DNA from: Spirodela intermedia
Taxonomy: Eukaryota; Streptophyta; Magnoliopsida; Alismatales; Araceae
DNA length: 64,000 bases
NCBI GenBank assembly: GCA_902729315.2
Contig: LR746270.1
Span: forward strand, 2,202,501 to 2,266,500
Direction: 5' to 3'
The position numbers were made by a program, and so were the translations under genes. This document shows, in pieces, positions 50,524 through 62,500 of the stretch. Numbering within the stretch: the stretch's first letter is position 1; the number at the start of each line of letters is the position of its first letter. The notes beneath the pieces were generated by a model. The model saw only the letters and a list, made by a program, of their open reading frames with translations, was not told the DNA's origin and did no database searches.

Positions 50524-51201
50524 CCCGCCGTAAACTAGAGAGCTTTCCCAACGACGAAAAGGTAGCACGCGCGTGAGGAAGACGAAGAGCAGTAAAGTTT
50601 TCCTAGAAACCTAAATACCCCCAATATGAATAAATATGTGTGAATACCCCTGATATTAATGGTACTTAATGCTTATCTCTATATTTAGAAATTCTAGAAA
50701 TCTCATTCCTAAAAGCTACATTATGACGTCATATTCCCCTCCATCATTATGGCAGAAATACGTTGAGGAAGGTTATTATTGAGCCACCTCACTCTCTCCA
50801 CCCAAAAAAAATAAAAATCTTTAGCAATTATAATTAGAAAAAAAAGAAGAAATATAGTGCAAACTTCAAAAAATCAAGTCATAGAAAAAAGAAAATGTAA
50901 GATTAATATTATTCTTAGATAAGTATTGATAATTAAAACATCTTGTAAATATATCTATGAGTTAAGAAGTGATAAAGATGTGAATAGAAGAAGTGAAGTC
51001 TAGATTGTTATTTCAAGAAGTGCTTAAACATTTAAGTACTTGACATTATTCTTAAATATTTGATATAAGAATCCAAAGTGTCTAAAGGTACATCATTTCT
51101 GATTATATTTTTTTTATGTATTAAAATATATGTTTGAGATTTGTAAATTTGTATTTTCATAATTCCATTACTAAGGGACTAACAATGATTTAAGTTGGGG
51201 G
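50524..51201. other. AMP1-like upstream region and AT-rich spacer
   Basis: Holds the leader and promoter of the AMP1-like gene near 50530-50600, then AT-rich DNA without recognised coding content. The part ending TTTAAGTTGGGGG just before 51202 resembles the polypurine tract that precedes the 3' LTR of gypsy elements. Confidence 0.4.
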
Positions 51202-52316
51202 TGTGATAAGTCTTCATTATCATGAGTTAATAATTAATAAATAATATATTTTTAGCCTTAACTCATGATAAATAGACTTATATTTATGTTAAAGTGTGAA
51301 AAGTGATTTTCAGTTGATTAACGTAAATTTTTAGGTAATTATCTGATTTTATACGAATTTATATAATTTTTATAGTCTTACTTTTGAGATAAATGAAGAA
51401 AAAGAAATAAAAATAAAAATAAAACAAAATGAGGGGGACCCACTGGTCAACCAGGCCTGCAAACAGGTTAGAAGTGCAATCGGGGAGGAGCTGCGAGTAG
51501 GGGCTTGAATAACTTAGACTAATAGGGGCACGTGTGCACCACTCTCTTTCCACGTCACTAGTGGCCAATTAACTGTCGAGTAAGGAATGGCCGAACACGC
51601 ACGAGAAAAGGACTTTATTGGAAATATAATATTACTATATATTCGTTAGAAACTTTGGTGCACAAGTGATGTAGAACTAAACTTGCGTCACACCTTCCCT
51701 AGAAAGGGGCGAGCGACTAGTGTGAGTTCGAATCTTCTTAGAGTCAAAATTCATATTTTTTATCTAATTATCGCGACTTTTCTACAAATCACTAATGAAG
51801 GATTAAGCAACTAGAATCACTAGATCAACGGTGAAAATCTCGTCAACACGATTCGCAAAGCATTGCTACTAAAAATGTTGAACAATTCATGATAAAAGGA
51901 TCACGAATCTATCGAGTAAGATATATTCAATTGATCAACAAATAAGCCATCGTCGCGAAGAGGACGATCTGCCGAGAGATGAGTCGCCACCTTCTGAGAG
52001 CATACTGGATACGATGAAGAGCCTCCTCTTACTACGTGGACTTGAGGATGAAGCTCCCTGACATACGCCCCACCTCTATCTAATTCCTTTGTCAGGTGAT
52101 AGTTGCCAGAGAGTCGCAAAGTCGCTATTTTTTCGTTCCACCAGGTGACAACTGCTAAAGACGATTCAACAACCTATTTTATTAATCTCTAAACTTCGCA
52201 AGGAGATTTAGAGATTGTCCATGTCATCTTTGTTCAAAGAGAGCCTTTAAGGTTATAAACACTACACGACGATCCTTTCAAACACTTAGGATTTCGGTGT
52301 ATTACTAACGTATCAC
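51202..52316 (+). mobile_element. Possible 3' LTR of a gypsy-type element
   Basis: TGTGATAAG at 51202 follows a G-rich polypurine-like tract, a typical join before a 3' LTR in Tat/Athila-like elements. A possible end is near GTATCACC at 52310-52317. CACGTG occurs at 51529-51534. No matching second LTR and no pol sequence lie in the window, so extent and identity are inferred. Confidence 0.3.
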
Positions 52317-53185
52317 CACCATGATGTCAGAACTTTGTTTTTCTACTTTCAACTTAATTTCTACTTTATTTAGTGATAATTTTGTGTGATTTAAATTAAT
52401 CAATATATAATTCATTCTATTACGATTTTTTTGATTTTTATAGATCTTAATTTGATCAATTAAATTATCTGTAATTGCTTATATAAGAATTGTCAGGTGA
52501 AACTTTATTTCTGTTCGATTCGCGTTCGCCGGATGCTTACATCATCATAACGTCAACATTTTTGTTTTTTTCGTGATTTTTAAATATATTTTCTTTTCAA
52601 TTTTTAGTATAAAATTAATTAAAAATAATATTATTTGAAGAAAATTCTAAATAATTATTAAATATTATATTACATACCTATGATCGACTTGAAAATTACA
52701 ACTATTTTTGAAAGTTTTATTAAATTATAATTAATATATTTGTTCAGAAATACTTCTAAATATCTAAAAAATTGATATTTTTTAGTTTTATAATTTTTAA
52801 ATTTACTTGATTTATTATATAACGACTAAGTCACGTCAATATTTATTAAACTTTTCATAGGTATAAAGCCATTTAATTGATTTTAAAAAACTATGAAGAT
52901 TATATTTAAATATATAATTTTATTATTCTCATCAATAATTCTCCACATGATATAATCATCACGCCAAAACTCTCTCTCTCTCTACTTGTCTCTTCTACTC
53001 TTCATAATTCTCTCTCTTCCACCATGAGATTTGAGATTTATTATATTTTTTTTTCTCACAATCTTGGGGGCATCTAGAGAAGAGGAGATTTTATGGGGAA
53101 ACTATATGAGTATTTAATTGTGTTTGGGGGGGGGGGGAAGGTGGAGAAAAAGGTAAAATAGTGCAGAATGGATGTGTTATAGGAT
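52317..53185. other. Very AT-rich spacer
   Basis: No genes seen. A CT run lies near 52972-52984 and a run of 12 G at 53126-53137. Confidence 0.5.
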
Positions 53186-53256
53186 GCGTTTGCCGGGAGT
53201 CGAACCCGGGTCTATTGCTTGGAAGGCAATTATCCTAACCGTTGGACTACAAACGC
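53186..53256 (-). tRNA. tRNA-Gly (anticodon UCC)
   Basis: The minus strand reads GCGTTTG TA ... CAAACGC, a perfect 7-bp acceptor stem, 71 bases. It has an anticodon loop CTTCCAA with anticodon TCC between paired ATTGC and GCAAT, and a T arm CGGGTTCGACTCCCG. No intron and no encoded CCA. A T-rich run shortly downstream on the minus strand could end pol III transcription. Confidence 0.97.
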
Positions 53257-53578
53257 TGGTATGAAAATGTGACCAAAAAAGTTAATCCCTTTAAATAAAA
53301 AAATTTGAATTCCAACGCCTCCTCTCACCGTCCCTGAGTCACACTCGCCGTCTTCCTCCCCACTCAGTTCATCCCCGAGCGCCTGAGATTTCTTCTCTCT
53401 CTCTCTCTCTATCTACTTACCCTTACTCTGTCCTTCTCTCTCGCTGTCTGGGCTTCCTATTTCCGCCTATTTTCCGCGGGGGATTTGCTAGGCAGAACCT
53501 TGGATCCGTCGCATCTTGAGGCGCAACTTTTCTCGCGGTTGGTTTGAAAAATAAAGGAGTCTTTTGTTTCTCCGGGCG
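53257..53578 (+). promoter_or_regulatory. Promoter/leader of the KIN-12 gene
   Basis: Between the tRNA and the kinesin start. Contains a CT run at about 53393-53412, likely in the leader. The kinesin promoter must be compact, or overlap the pol III gene. Confidence 0.4.
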
Positions 53579-56500
53579 ATGCCGACGATCGTGGAGACAC
53601 CGTCCAGGGGGCGTGCGGCGAGGTTCCAAGGACCGCAGGGGTCAGAGCACGACACTGCCGCAGTTGAGAGCTATGAACCAGCGGGTGGTGAGGTAGGGCC
53701 GGTTGGAGTTGATGGCCGCGGGAGCCACGGCGTCCAGAGCTTCGAGATGCTGGAGGACCCATCGTTCTGGAAGGATCACAATGTGCAGGTCATTCGATCT
53801 AGCCCTCTTATCTGGGTTTTTTTTCTTTGGGCGTAATATTAAGGGGGTAGGGTTTTGAGTCCTTTCTTGTTGTTGGAGGGACGTACATCTCTTTTTCTTC
53901 CTTGAAATGAATCTTCACTTTCCATTTGACTCTGACTGGTATGATTCTTCACTCTTACCTTGCGTTTTTAGGATTAAGGATTGCTGGATTGGTTTTCGGG
54001 AATTTTCTGGAATTTTTTTCGTGTTGCTTATGTTGGGTTTGACGACCGGAATTAGTTTTAGGAGCTCACTGCTTTGATAGGGTTTATTGGGCTTTTTTTC
54101 ATTTGAGCCCAGGATCACAGCAACGGTATTTTTTGGGATTCTCTGTGAAAACTACGACATACGATCGCTTACCACCGGTAATTTTTTCATTGCTTTGATT
54201 ACACTCCAATGTGAGGACATCTGATTTAGATTTACACAGTCTGGAAAAGAATCGTCGCAGAACAGTTGAGGCCGAGTCACCGTGTTTCTTTTCTTTTTTC
54301 TTTTTTTTACAGTTCACAGTTAATGTTAATCTTCCTCCATTCTTTGCAAGACTGAGATCCTCATGCGATTCAGGGTGTTGAACTAATTGTTATCTTTATC
54401 CACCGGCATAGATTATGGTATGCTATTAATCTGTTGTAAATAAATTGGAACGATCTGTACAAGTTCGAACTCAAATCAAATAAAATGAGCTTTGTTCGTT
54501 GTTACATCTACGGCTTATTTGAACCAGAACTGGTAGAAAATACTTTTAATGTGCGATCTTTATCTCTTTTGTGCGAAACAGTAGAACGATCTCCTTTTTT
54601 CTACCGTGAGAGAGATGACAATCCTCAGATTATTATCCAAGACACTCTTTTTTTCCTTCTTATTCGACGGCTTTTAGGAAGAAATTGAAAAGATGGAAGA
54701 GTAAACCTATGGATATTTTCTGTTTAGTCTGGGAGATATGGTTTGGACTCTTCCAGTATTACCGGCTGGGTTTCATTGCGTAGTAATGGATTTCAAAATG
54801 AGACTGGAGGTTAAATGAATTACGGAAACAATTAAGTGTCTACAGTTCTTTGGGTCTAAGCTTAATTTTTATTTGAACTCTCATAGTGTAATTTTTATAC
54901 GTTTTCTATTAAGAAAGTGGTTCTTATTTCATATCCTCTTTTATAATTCTGTTGTATTTCAATGCACAAGGTCTCCACAAAATTTTCTGTAGGTAATGTG
55001 ACGAAAATCGGTCTAGTATTGATATGTTACAGAAAAAATGATTTTTATCCAACATATTATTTCATAATCTCATCATAAGACGACAGATTCAGTCTCTGGC
55101 GGGTTGTTTTTTTTATCTTCCTTGCATTTCTTAAATAATTATACAATAATCCACAGGTCGCCTGTGGAGCAAAGAAAATGGCTTGAATGTTTTATAATTC
55201 CTTGAATTCAGGTTATCATCAGAGTACGTCCTCTCAACAGCACTGAGGTATCACTTCAGGGAAACAACAGATGTGTTAGACAGGACTCATGTCAGTCCAT
55301 TACGTGGACTGGACACCCAGAGTCACGTTTCACATTTGATCTTGTTGCTGACGAGTACGTTAGTCAGGTAGTGTATGTTTTTTTTGAGCGTATACATTTG
55401 TTTTAGTTTTCTCCCATTTGTTAATGACTAGATATGTTCTTGGCTTTATAGGAGAAATTATTCAAAGTTGCTGGAGTACCAATGGTTGACAATTGCGTGT
55501 CTGGCTACAACAGTTGTATGTTTGCCTATGGTCAGGTTAGTCCTAGCTGATGTCCATTTGCTTGTTGGTGGGACACTCTCTCACGCAGATAGACATTCTA
55601 TTTACGCTGTTCTTCTTTTCCTTATGTTTTGTCCCACAATGTCTATGTTATCTTGTTTATCTGAGACAAGGTTGTGTACTTGCTGCATGCTGTTGTCATA
55701 TAAACCTTATTTCATTCATGTTGGGTTGACTGAACTAAAAATCTACTGCTTTTGATCATTTTTTTGATTTCAAAATTTGTCAAATTCAATTTCTGTGGAG
55801 TTCTATTCATGCCATTCTTTGATCTAATTACAGTATTTTTGACTTGATAATCTATTAATTTGGGATAAACATTTGCTGACGTACCCATTTGGGTAAGAAA
55901 AAGTAACGTATTTTCCTTCAGACTGGGAGCGGGAAGACACACACGATGTTGGGAGACATTGAAGGAGGCACTCGCAGACATAGTGTCAATTGCGGAATGA
56001 CACCTCGTGTATTTGAGTATTTATTCTCAAAGATCCAAAAGGCAAGTGACTGTGGCTTTTATCTTCCATATGTCGTAGCAGTTAAAAATAATTTTCTTTT
56101 AGTCAAGTTTGTTCATGCCTTACTGAATATATGCTATCATTCTGATTTAAATTTCAAATGTTTATACACAAGTGGCATTGACATTTTCAGCGCTTTGCTT
56201 CCATATACTTTCCCCAATGAATTTTATTTCTCCTTTTCCCCTCGAATTATCTTAATTTTAACCTTTTTAATTTAAACTTTCTCGATAATGACGATCTATC
56301 AGGAAAAGGAAGCTAGAAGAGAAGAAAAGCTTCAGTTCACATGTAAATGCTCATTTTTGGAGATATACAATGAGCAGATTCTAGATCTTTTGGATCCATC
56401 CTCTGTCAATTTACAGGTAAAACTATCAAATGGAACTAGAGTTTGAAAAACTGTTTTATTTCTCGCTTTTGCCTACTAGTTTGCCAACTTTTATTGCCTG

Positions 56501-59500
56501 TAATATATCACTCTTTCCGTTTGAACCATGGTATTTCTGAGGAATAAAAATGGCTGTTAAAACATTTACAAAAAGTGGAGTCCTTTGTCCTCATGAAATA
56601 GGTTACTGCCATTCGCTAACTTATTTCTGTTGTTGTACTTCAGATCAGGGAAGACTTGAAGAAAGGTGTTTATGTGGAGAATCTGACAGAATTTGAGGTT
56701 ACAAGTGCTAGAGATGTTCTTCAACAACTTCTAGAGGTAAATAATCTGTTGGTTCATACCGGGCTGTGCCTCATTACGTAATGAACTACTTTTTCCTCGT
56801 AGACATCAATGATGCCCCCCCACCCCTCACCAACACACACACAATTGCAGTAAACCCTAACATAACGAATTAGATTTGAATTTTAAAATAAAAGTATTTG
56901 TGGCTCATGAAGGCTATAAATGCGTTGAATGATCTGCTGCAAAAGCATAATGATGCCTTCTACTATTGCATATAGGCCTTTGATGTTGAACAATCATATT
57001 TGTGGAACTCTATGTTTTATCAGAAATTTAATTTTTATATAGGCCTTTGATGTTGAACAATCATATTTGTGGAACTCTATGTTTTATCGGAAATTTATTT
57101 TTATCATGTATATATTTAAAAATAATTAATTTTGTGTTTAGGTATTTAAAGCTCCTTAAATTTTGGATCTGCCTTGTGACGATGCATCAGAAATTTCATT
57201 TGTATTTTGATTGAATGAATGTTTGGTTTGCTCTATTGTTGGTTACCAATGGTTGATCGGACCTTTTCTCAATAAAGGTTTGTGTGTCACTCTAACATGG
57301 TTCTTACTTTTGTCAAATGTGGTCACAGGGTGCGGCAAATAGAAAGGTGGCTTCCACTAATATGAACAGAGCAAGTAGTCGATCTCATAGTGTTTTTACA
57401 TGTGTCATTGAAAGTAAGGTTGGTACAGACATTACCTTATCCTTGGTCCTCAAGAATTTGAGAACATTTTTCTCTAAAGTGATTTTATGGCTTTTTTATT
57501 GTTTTGGCAGTGGGAGTCTCAAGGAATAACTCACCATAGGTTCTCTCGGCTTAATCTTGTTGACTTGGCAGGGTCAGAGAGGTGAGAAATTCAGTTGTTT
57601 CTGATATGGCAGTCAAGTGGAATATTATTTATTCTCATAAGCGTCTATGTGGTGATGTATGATTTCGCTGTAGTGTTTTGTGCATCAGTTTCCAGTTATC
57701 ATTATACACACGTTGCAACCAGCCGGAGGTATCTGGCTTAGGCCTTAATTGAGAATGATCTATACCATTTGGTTGCTCGATTTCGTTTGCAATGTTCTAG
57801 AAAGTTACCCTGAAATTTCATTATATTTTTTAATGCTTTATATACTGTATGTAAGGAAATATAACTTCCTGCGCTTGTATTTTGTGTTCATCTTTTTGTA
57901 TTGTGCAGTGTCACTAGCGATGATAATAGATAAAGATAGAGAAGGGTATTCTAGACCTTGGTTGAGTAATCGTTCTTCAAAACTTAGGAACTTTTTCGAC
58001 AAAAGAAACTAGGAACTTTAAATTTTTTATCATTGCGTAATATCATTATATTCGTTCCATCAAATTTTGCATCATTCTTTGGAACTGTCTTTGCTTGAAA
58101 CCAATCGAAGTATATTGCAGTTTACCTGCCACCCCCCCCAATTAATGAATAGAAAAAGGCATAAAGGACATATGAATTCTCACTGAGTAGTAGTAATTGT
58201 TGTTTCTTTTAATGGAATGATTTTGAGGGTTATAATTATGATGTGAGGTATATGCACCTTTTACTAAAGAGTAAAGATATTGGCACTGTAGGTAATGTTT
58301 TGTATACGTGGAGCCCAATTTGTTCAGCAATTTGAGTTGGGCCGTGTTGCTGTTTCAAACATTAGATGATCATAGAATATCAAAGGTGGACAAGTATAGT
58401 GGGGCAGCTCATTCATTTAAGCATACATATTTTGTAACACCTGTGTACAATTGCTTAATCTCAGGCAGAAGAGCTCAGGTGCTGAGGGTGAACGTCTCAA
58501 AGAAGCGACCAACATCAATAAGTCGCTCTCTACTTTAGGGTAAATGAACTTTCTCATGTTCTATAGTTTACCGGTGTTTCCTTTTTGTGGTTGTATAAGT
58601 TCTGATTTTGTTTTACGTTTTGCAGGCTTGTGATTATGAACCTTGTTGGTATTTCCAACAAAAAGGCACTTCATGTTCCATACCGTGATTCAAAGTTGAC
58701 ATTTCTTCTTCAGGTATATATCTTTGTTGAACTAGGTTTTGTGATTGAATATCCGATGACATTAATTTTATATATAATAAGAACTATACTAATTAAGTGC
58801 TTCATTTGATCATTATGAGAATCCTGAAGGAAGCTCTAGCTTAGTTGAAGAATTTATGTTAGTTTCTTTTTTCATGGGTGTTATATGTTTACTTGGTTTT
58901 CCCTAAGCCTTTGTGTACTACGCCAATCTTGTTTATAGGGGGAGTTCTGTGAGTAACATGAGTATAGGGTTCAATTCTGTTACGGTCTAGCTTCGGATGT
59001 GTTAGGTACATTTTTCTCTATGTTTTGATAGTTATATAACGCGGCCCTCAGTTATGATCGATATTTTCTCCAACCTTTGTTATTCTGAGTTCTCTGAACT
59101 ATTTGATCATATTAGGACGTAGATGAACTCGCAGATGCATCTGCCTGTTAAATATTTTCATACAGTTATGCACCGTGGACAGTTGTTATCTTTTTGAAGA
59201 TGTTCTTCTTCTGACAGGCTGCTGAAGTTGGAATGGATGATCTTTATTTCCGCAGATCTCTTCTAACTCCTTTTGTCCTTTTGTCCATGTGCCCTTAAGA
59301 TTGTACCTGGATTGTTACGCATTACTGTTTGCTTTTTTATTCAACAAATTAAATATGTCATGCATTTTCTTTTCGGATGAACTTGGATAATGTATGTATC
59401 AAAGATTTCCGCCCTTGTCAATGCTTATCCGATACTACTCTTATTTTTCTTATTTCAGGACTCCCTTGGGGGGAATTCCAAAACAATTATAATTGCAAAC

Positions 59501-62500
59501 ATAAGCCCTTCAAATTGGTTAGTCGACCTTCATCCTCTTAAAGATCTTTAGTTTTAAGTTTTTTTGTTTAAGTCTGGATTTCTTCCTGTTATTTATGCCC
59601 AATTGTTGTCGTGTACTATGCAGCTGTGCTTTTGAAACACTCAGCACATTAAAATTTGCTCAACGTGCAAAGTTTATAAGGAACAATGTAAACACCTTCA
59701 AGTCTATATTAACTTTCATTCAGTTGCTTCATTTTTTCAACTTTTTTTTTGGTACTCTGTCATAGGCAATTGTTAATGAAGAAGCTTCAGGAGACGTCCT
59801 TACAATGAGGCTGCAGATTCAGCAGCTCAAGGTAGTATTCATCTTGTCGTATTCATGTCATTAGAGTGTTTAATACGAAAAGTTTGGTAATGGGTTTTTA
59901 TCAATAGGTATGCTTTGATTTCCAAAATCTTAAGTACGATAAAATGTGGTCATCTTCAGTATTTTCTCCTCATAGAACATTGTGACTGTTGTTGAATTTT
60001 TGGGTTTAAATTTGCAACTATGTAGTTATTTTTTGTTGACTCATTTTATTAAGTGCAGTCTCTGCGTGTCTGCTTTCTCTCCATGAAACTGTGAATTCTT
60101 CTTGCTCTTAGTTCACCCTTTAATTTTTTTCCTATTATATTTATTTTGGTTAGCCTCCCTTTCTATGCAGAAAGAGGTTAGTCGATTGCGGAGTTTAATG
60201 CACGGAAGTGGAGGTGCAGAAAATCCGGAAAACGATGATGTGAGTGTTCCAGGATCTCCTGGCTCCTTCAAGTGGGAGGGGATTCAGGGATTATTCAGTC
60301 CACTTGCAATTGATAAAAGAAATTCACAGGCATGTATCTCTTGATTATACCATGTACTCATTGTCAAAATGTTGTGGGCTATCAAAGGAGCATCTCGATG
60401 TCAGCCATTGATGTAAGTCAACGTTTCTTTCTCTGAACCAGAGAAAAGATTACGAAGCTGCCTTGGCCGCAGCTTTTAGACGGGAGATGGATAAGGACAA
60501 GGCATTGAAGGCACTGAATGCTGAGAAAGAGGCAGCAGAACAGCTGGTATGAATGAAGCTGCTTACAGTTAACTAGAGAGTACAGTTGCATTTTTTTTTT
60601 CCATTGTCTTTGACGTTAGCAGTAACAAAAGCAATATTGATGTTTTCTATTCAAGTGGTAGTCTACTTTCGATAGTTATGTTTTGCGTCCATGAAGCATA
60701 TGATTGAAAGTGGGCTGAAGGTTCTCCCAGGCTATCTTTTTTCTAAAGTAAATCTTTCCTTTGCGGGTAAGATATTCAGTATTTGGTGTATTTAATGGCT
60801 TGCAAGTTCATCAATCAATCTTCTGGATCCCGATTGCCTTCTTTTATTTTTAGTGTTAGACATAAGAAAAACTCTATATAGTTTTTAAAAGGCTACTGAT
60901 AGGATGTTTCTTCCATCTGTCATCAATGATACATAACTAGATCATTCCTAACTAGTCGGGAAGAATACATCCAATTTCATGATGTACCACATGCTTTAGG
61001 AAAACAGTAGACTGTTATAATAATAATAATAATAAAAAAAGGCTACTGATAAGATGGTCTCCTATCCATTACTGTGAACAAAGAACTAGTAACATCAGCA
61101 TATCGGTCATACCTAAGCCTTTTTTTTTTTTTCATTCATCTAATTCCATTGGGCAGCATGTAACCAAAACCCATGTCAGTTGAAAGTGCCACTGATAAGA
61201 AAATACCAAATTAGCAGCAACATGATACTTTCACCCCTTACATGTTCTTCTCATTGCAGACAATCCTAGAAGTATTTGATAATTTACCATCATACATGTT
61301 CTTTCCATGGTTACTATCAAGCACCGAATCAAACATAACGTGTTGCTAATGCCTGATTTACTGTGTACATCCTCACAATGCTCCTAAGCAAAAGTTTGTA
61401 ATTCAGTGAATTACTAATATTCTTTCGGTGACTTTTCTCATATTTCCCCTTGCATTTTTCTGGGAATGGTTTGTTTTTTCTATTTTTATGCAATACTATT
61501 GTCCCTTCATCGATGTTTTGCAAAAATCGATAGGTTAAAATTTATTTATTTTTATTTAAACTTGCTAACCTATTCTTCATGAACCAGGCCAATCAAAGAA
61601 TTGACGAGGTGAAGGGTCTGAAGATGAGACTCCGATTCCGTGAAGAAGGAATAAAAAGGCTGCAGGCAGTTGCTTCCGGCAAGCTCTCAGTGGAGTCGCA
61701 TCTTTTGCAAGAAAACGAAGAGCTTTTGAAAGAAATTGAAGTTCTTCGTAACCAGGTGGATCGTAACCCAGAAATCACACGATTTGCAATGGAAAACTTG
61801 CGGTTAAAGGAAGAACTTCGGAGGCATGTCTTCTGTGCTTTTCTATGCAGTAAACTTTTCGACTTATTTAATACGAGGAACTGAAGCATTTTCCATCTCA
61901 AAGGGATATCTCCAAGAGTAAGATTTTTTTTTTTTTTTTTCTGTTTTTGATTTCTGGGTCAAATGAACAGATTGCAGTCGTATGTTGCGGAAGGTGAAAG
62001 AGAGATGATGAGTGAACAAATCTCGGACTTACAGGAGAAGGTGAACGAGAGATGATGACTAATGCCTTTCCACATATCTTTCTCCGAAACTTATGAATTG
62101 GTGTTAATATATATATAGTTGCTGGAAGCACTGGACTGGAAATTTATGCACAAAAAGGATTTGGGGGTTCAGGTCAGAATATGTTTAATTCTTGAGACGT
62201 TATGGTTTCATTTCTTGCGTCTTTCCTGAAATGGCAATCAATGAAACTGCGGATGAGAACCAGATCCATTCAGTTCCTCAAGTTTTTGGTGTTATCACAT
62301 CTGTGCAGGAGCTGTCGCAGTCGTGGGATTCTTCTTCCATGAGCGCGGAGAATGAATTCCTTCGTCTACAGGTTGCTGTGCCATCGATGTTTCCTCGCCT
62401 CTGTCTGATATTAATCCCGCGTTATCTTCTCCTTCTGCTTACAGGCCATTGAAAACGACCGGGAAGCAGAAACTCTGCGCAGGAATCTGAACGTCTGTCT

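Noticed and set aside
50524-50568. N-terminal extension of the AMP1-like protein
   Set aside because: The longer frame starts at GTG, not ATG. The ATG at 50523 gives a normal signal-anchor N terminus.
51700-51735. GTTCGAATCT, a pol III B-box-like string suggesting a SINE
   Set aside because: No matching A-box at the right distance and no clear 3' tail; too weak to call.
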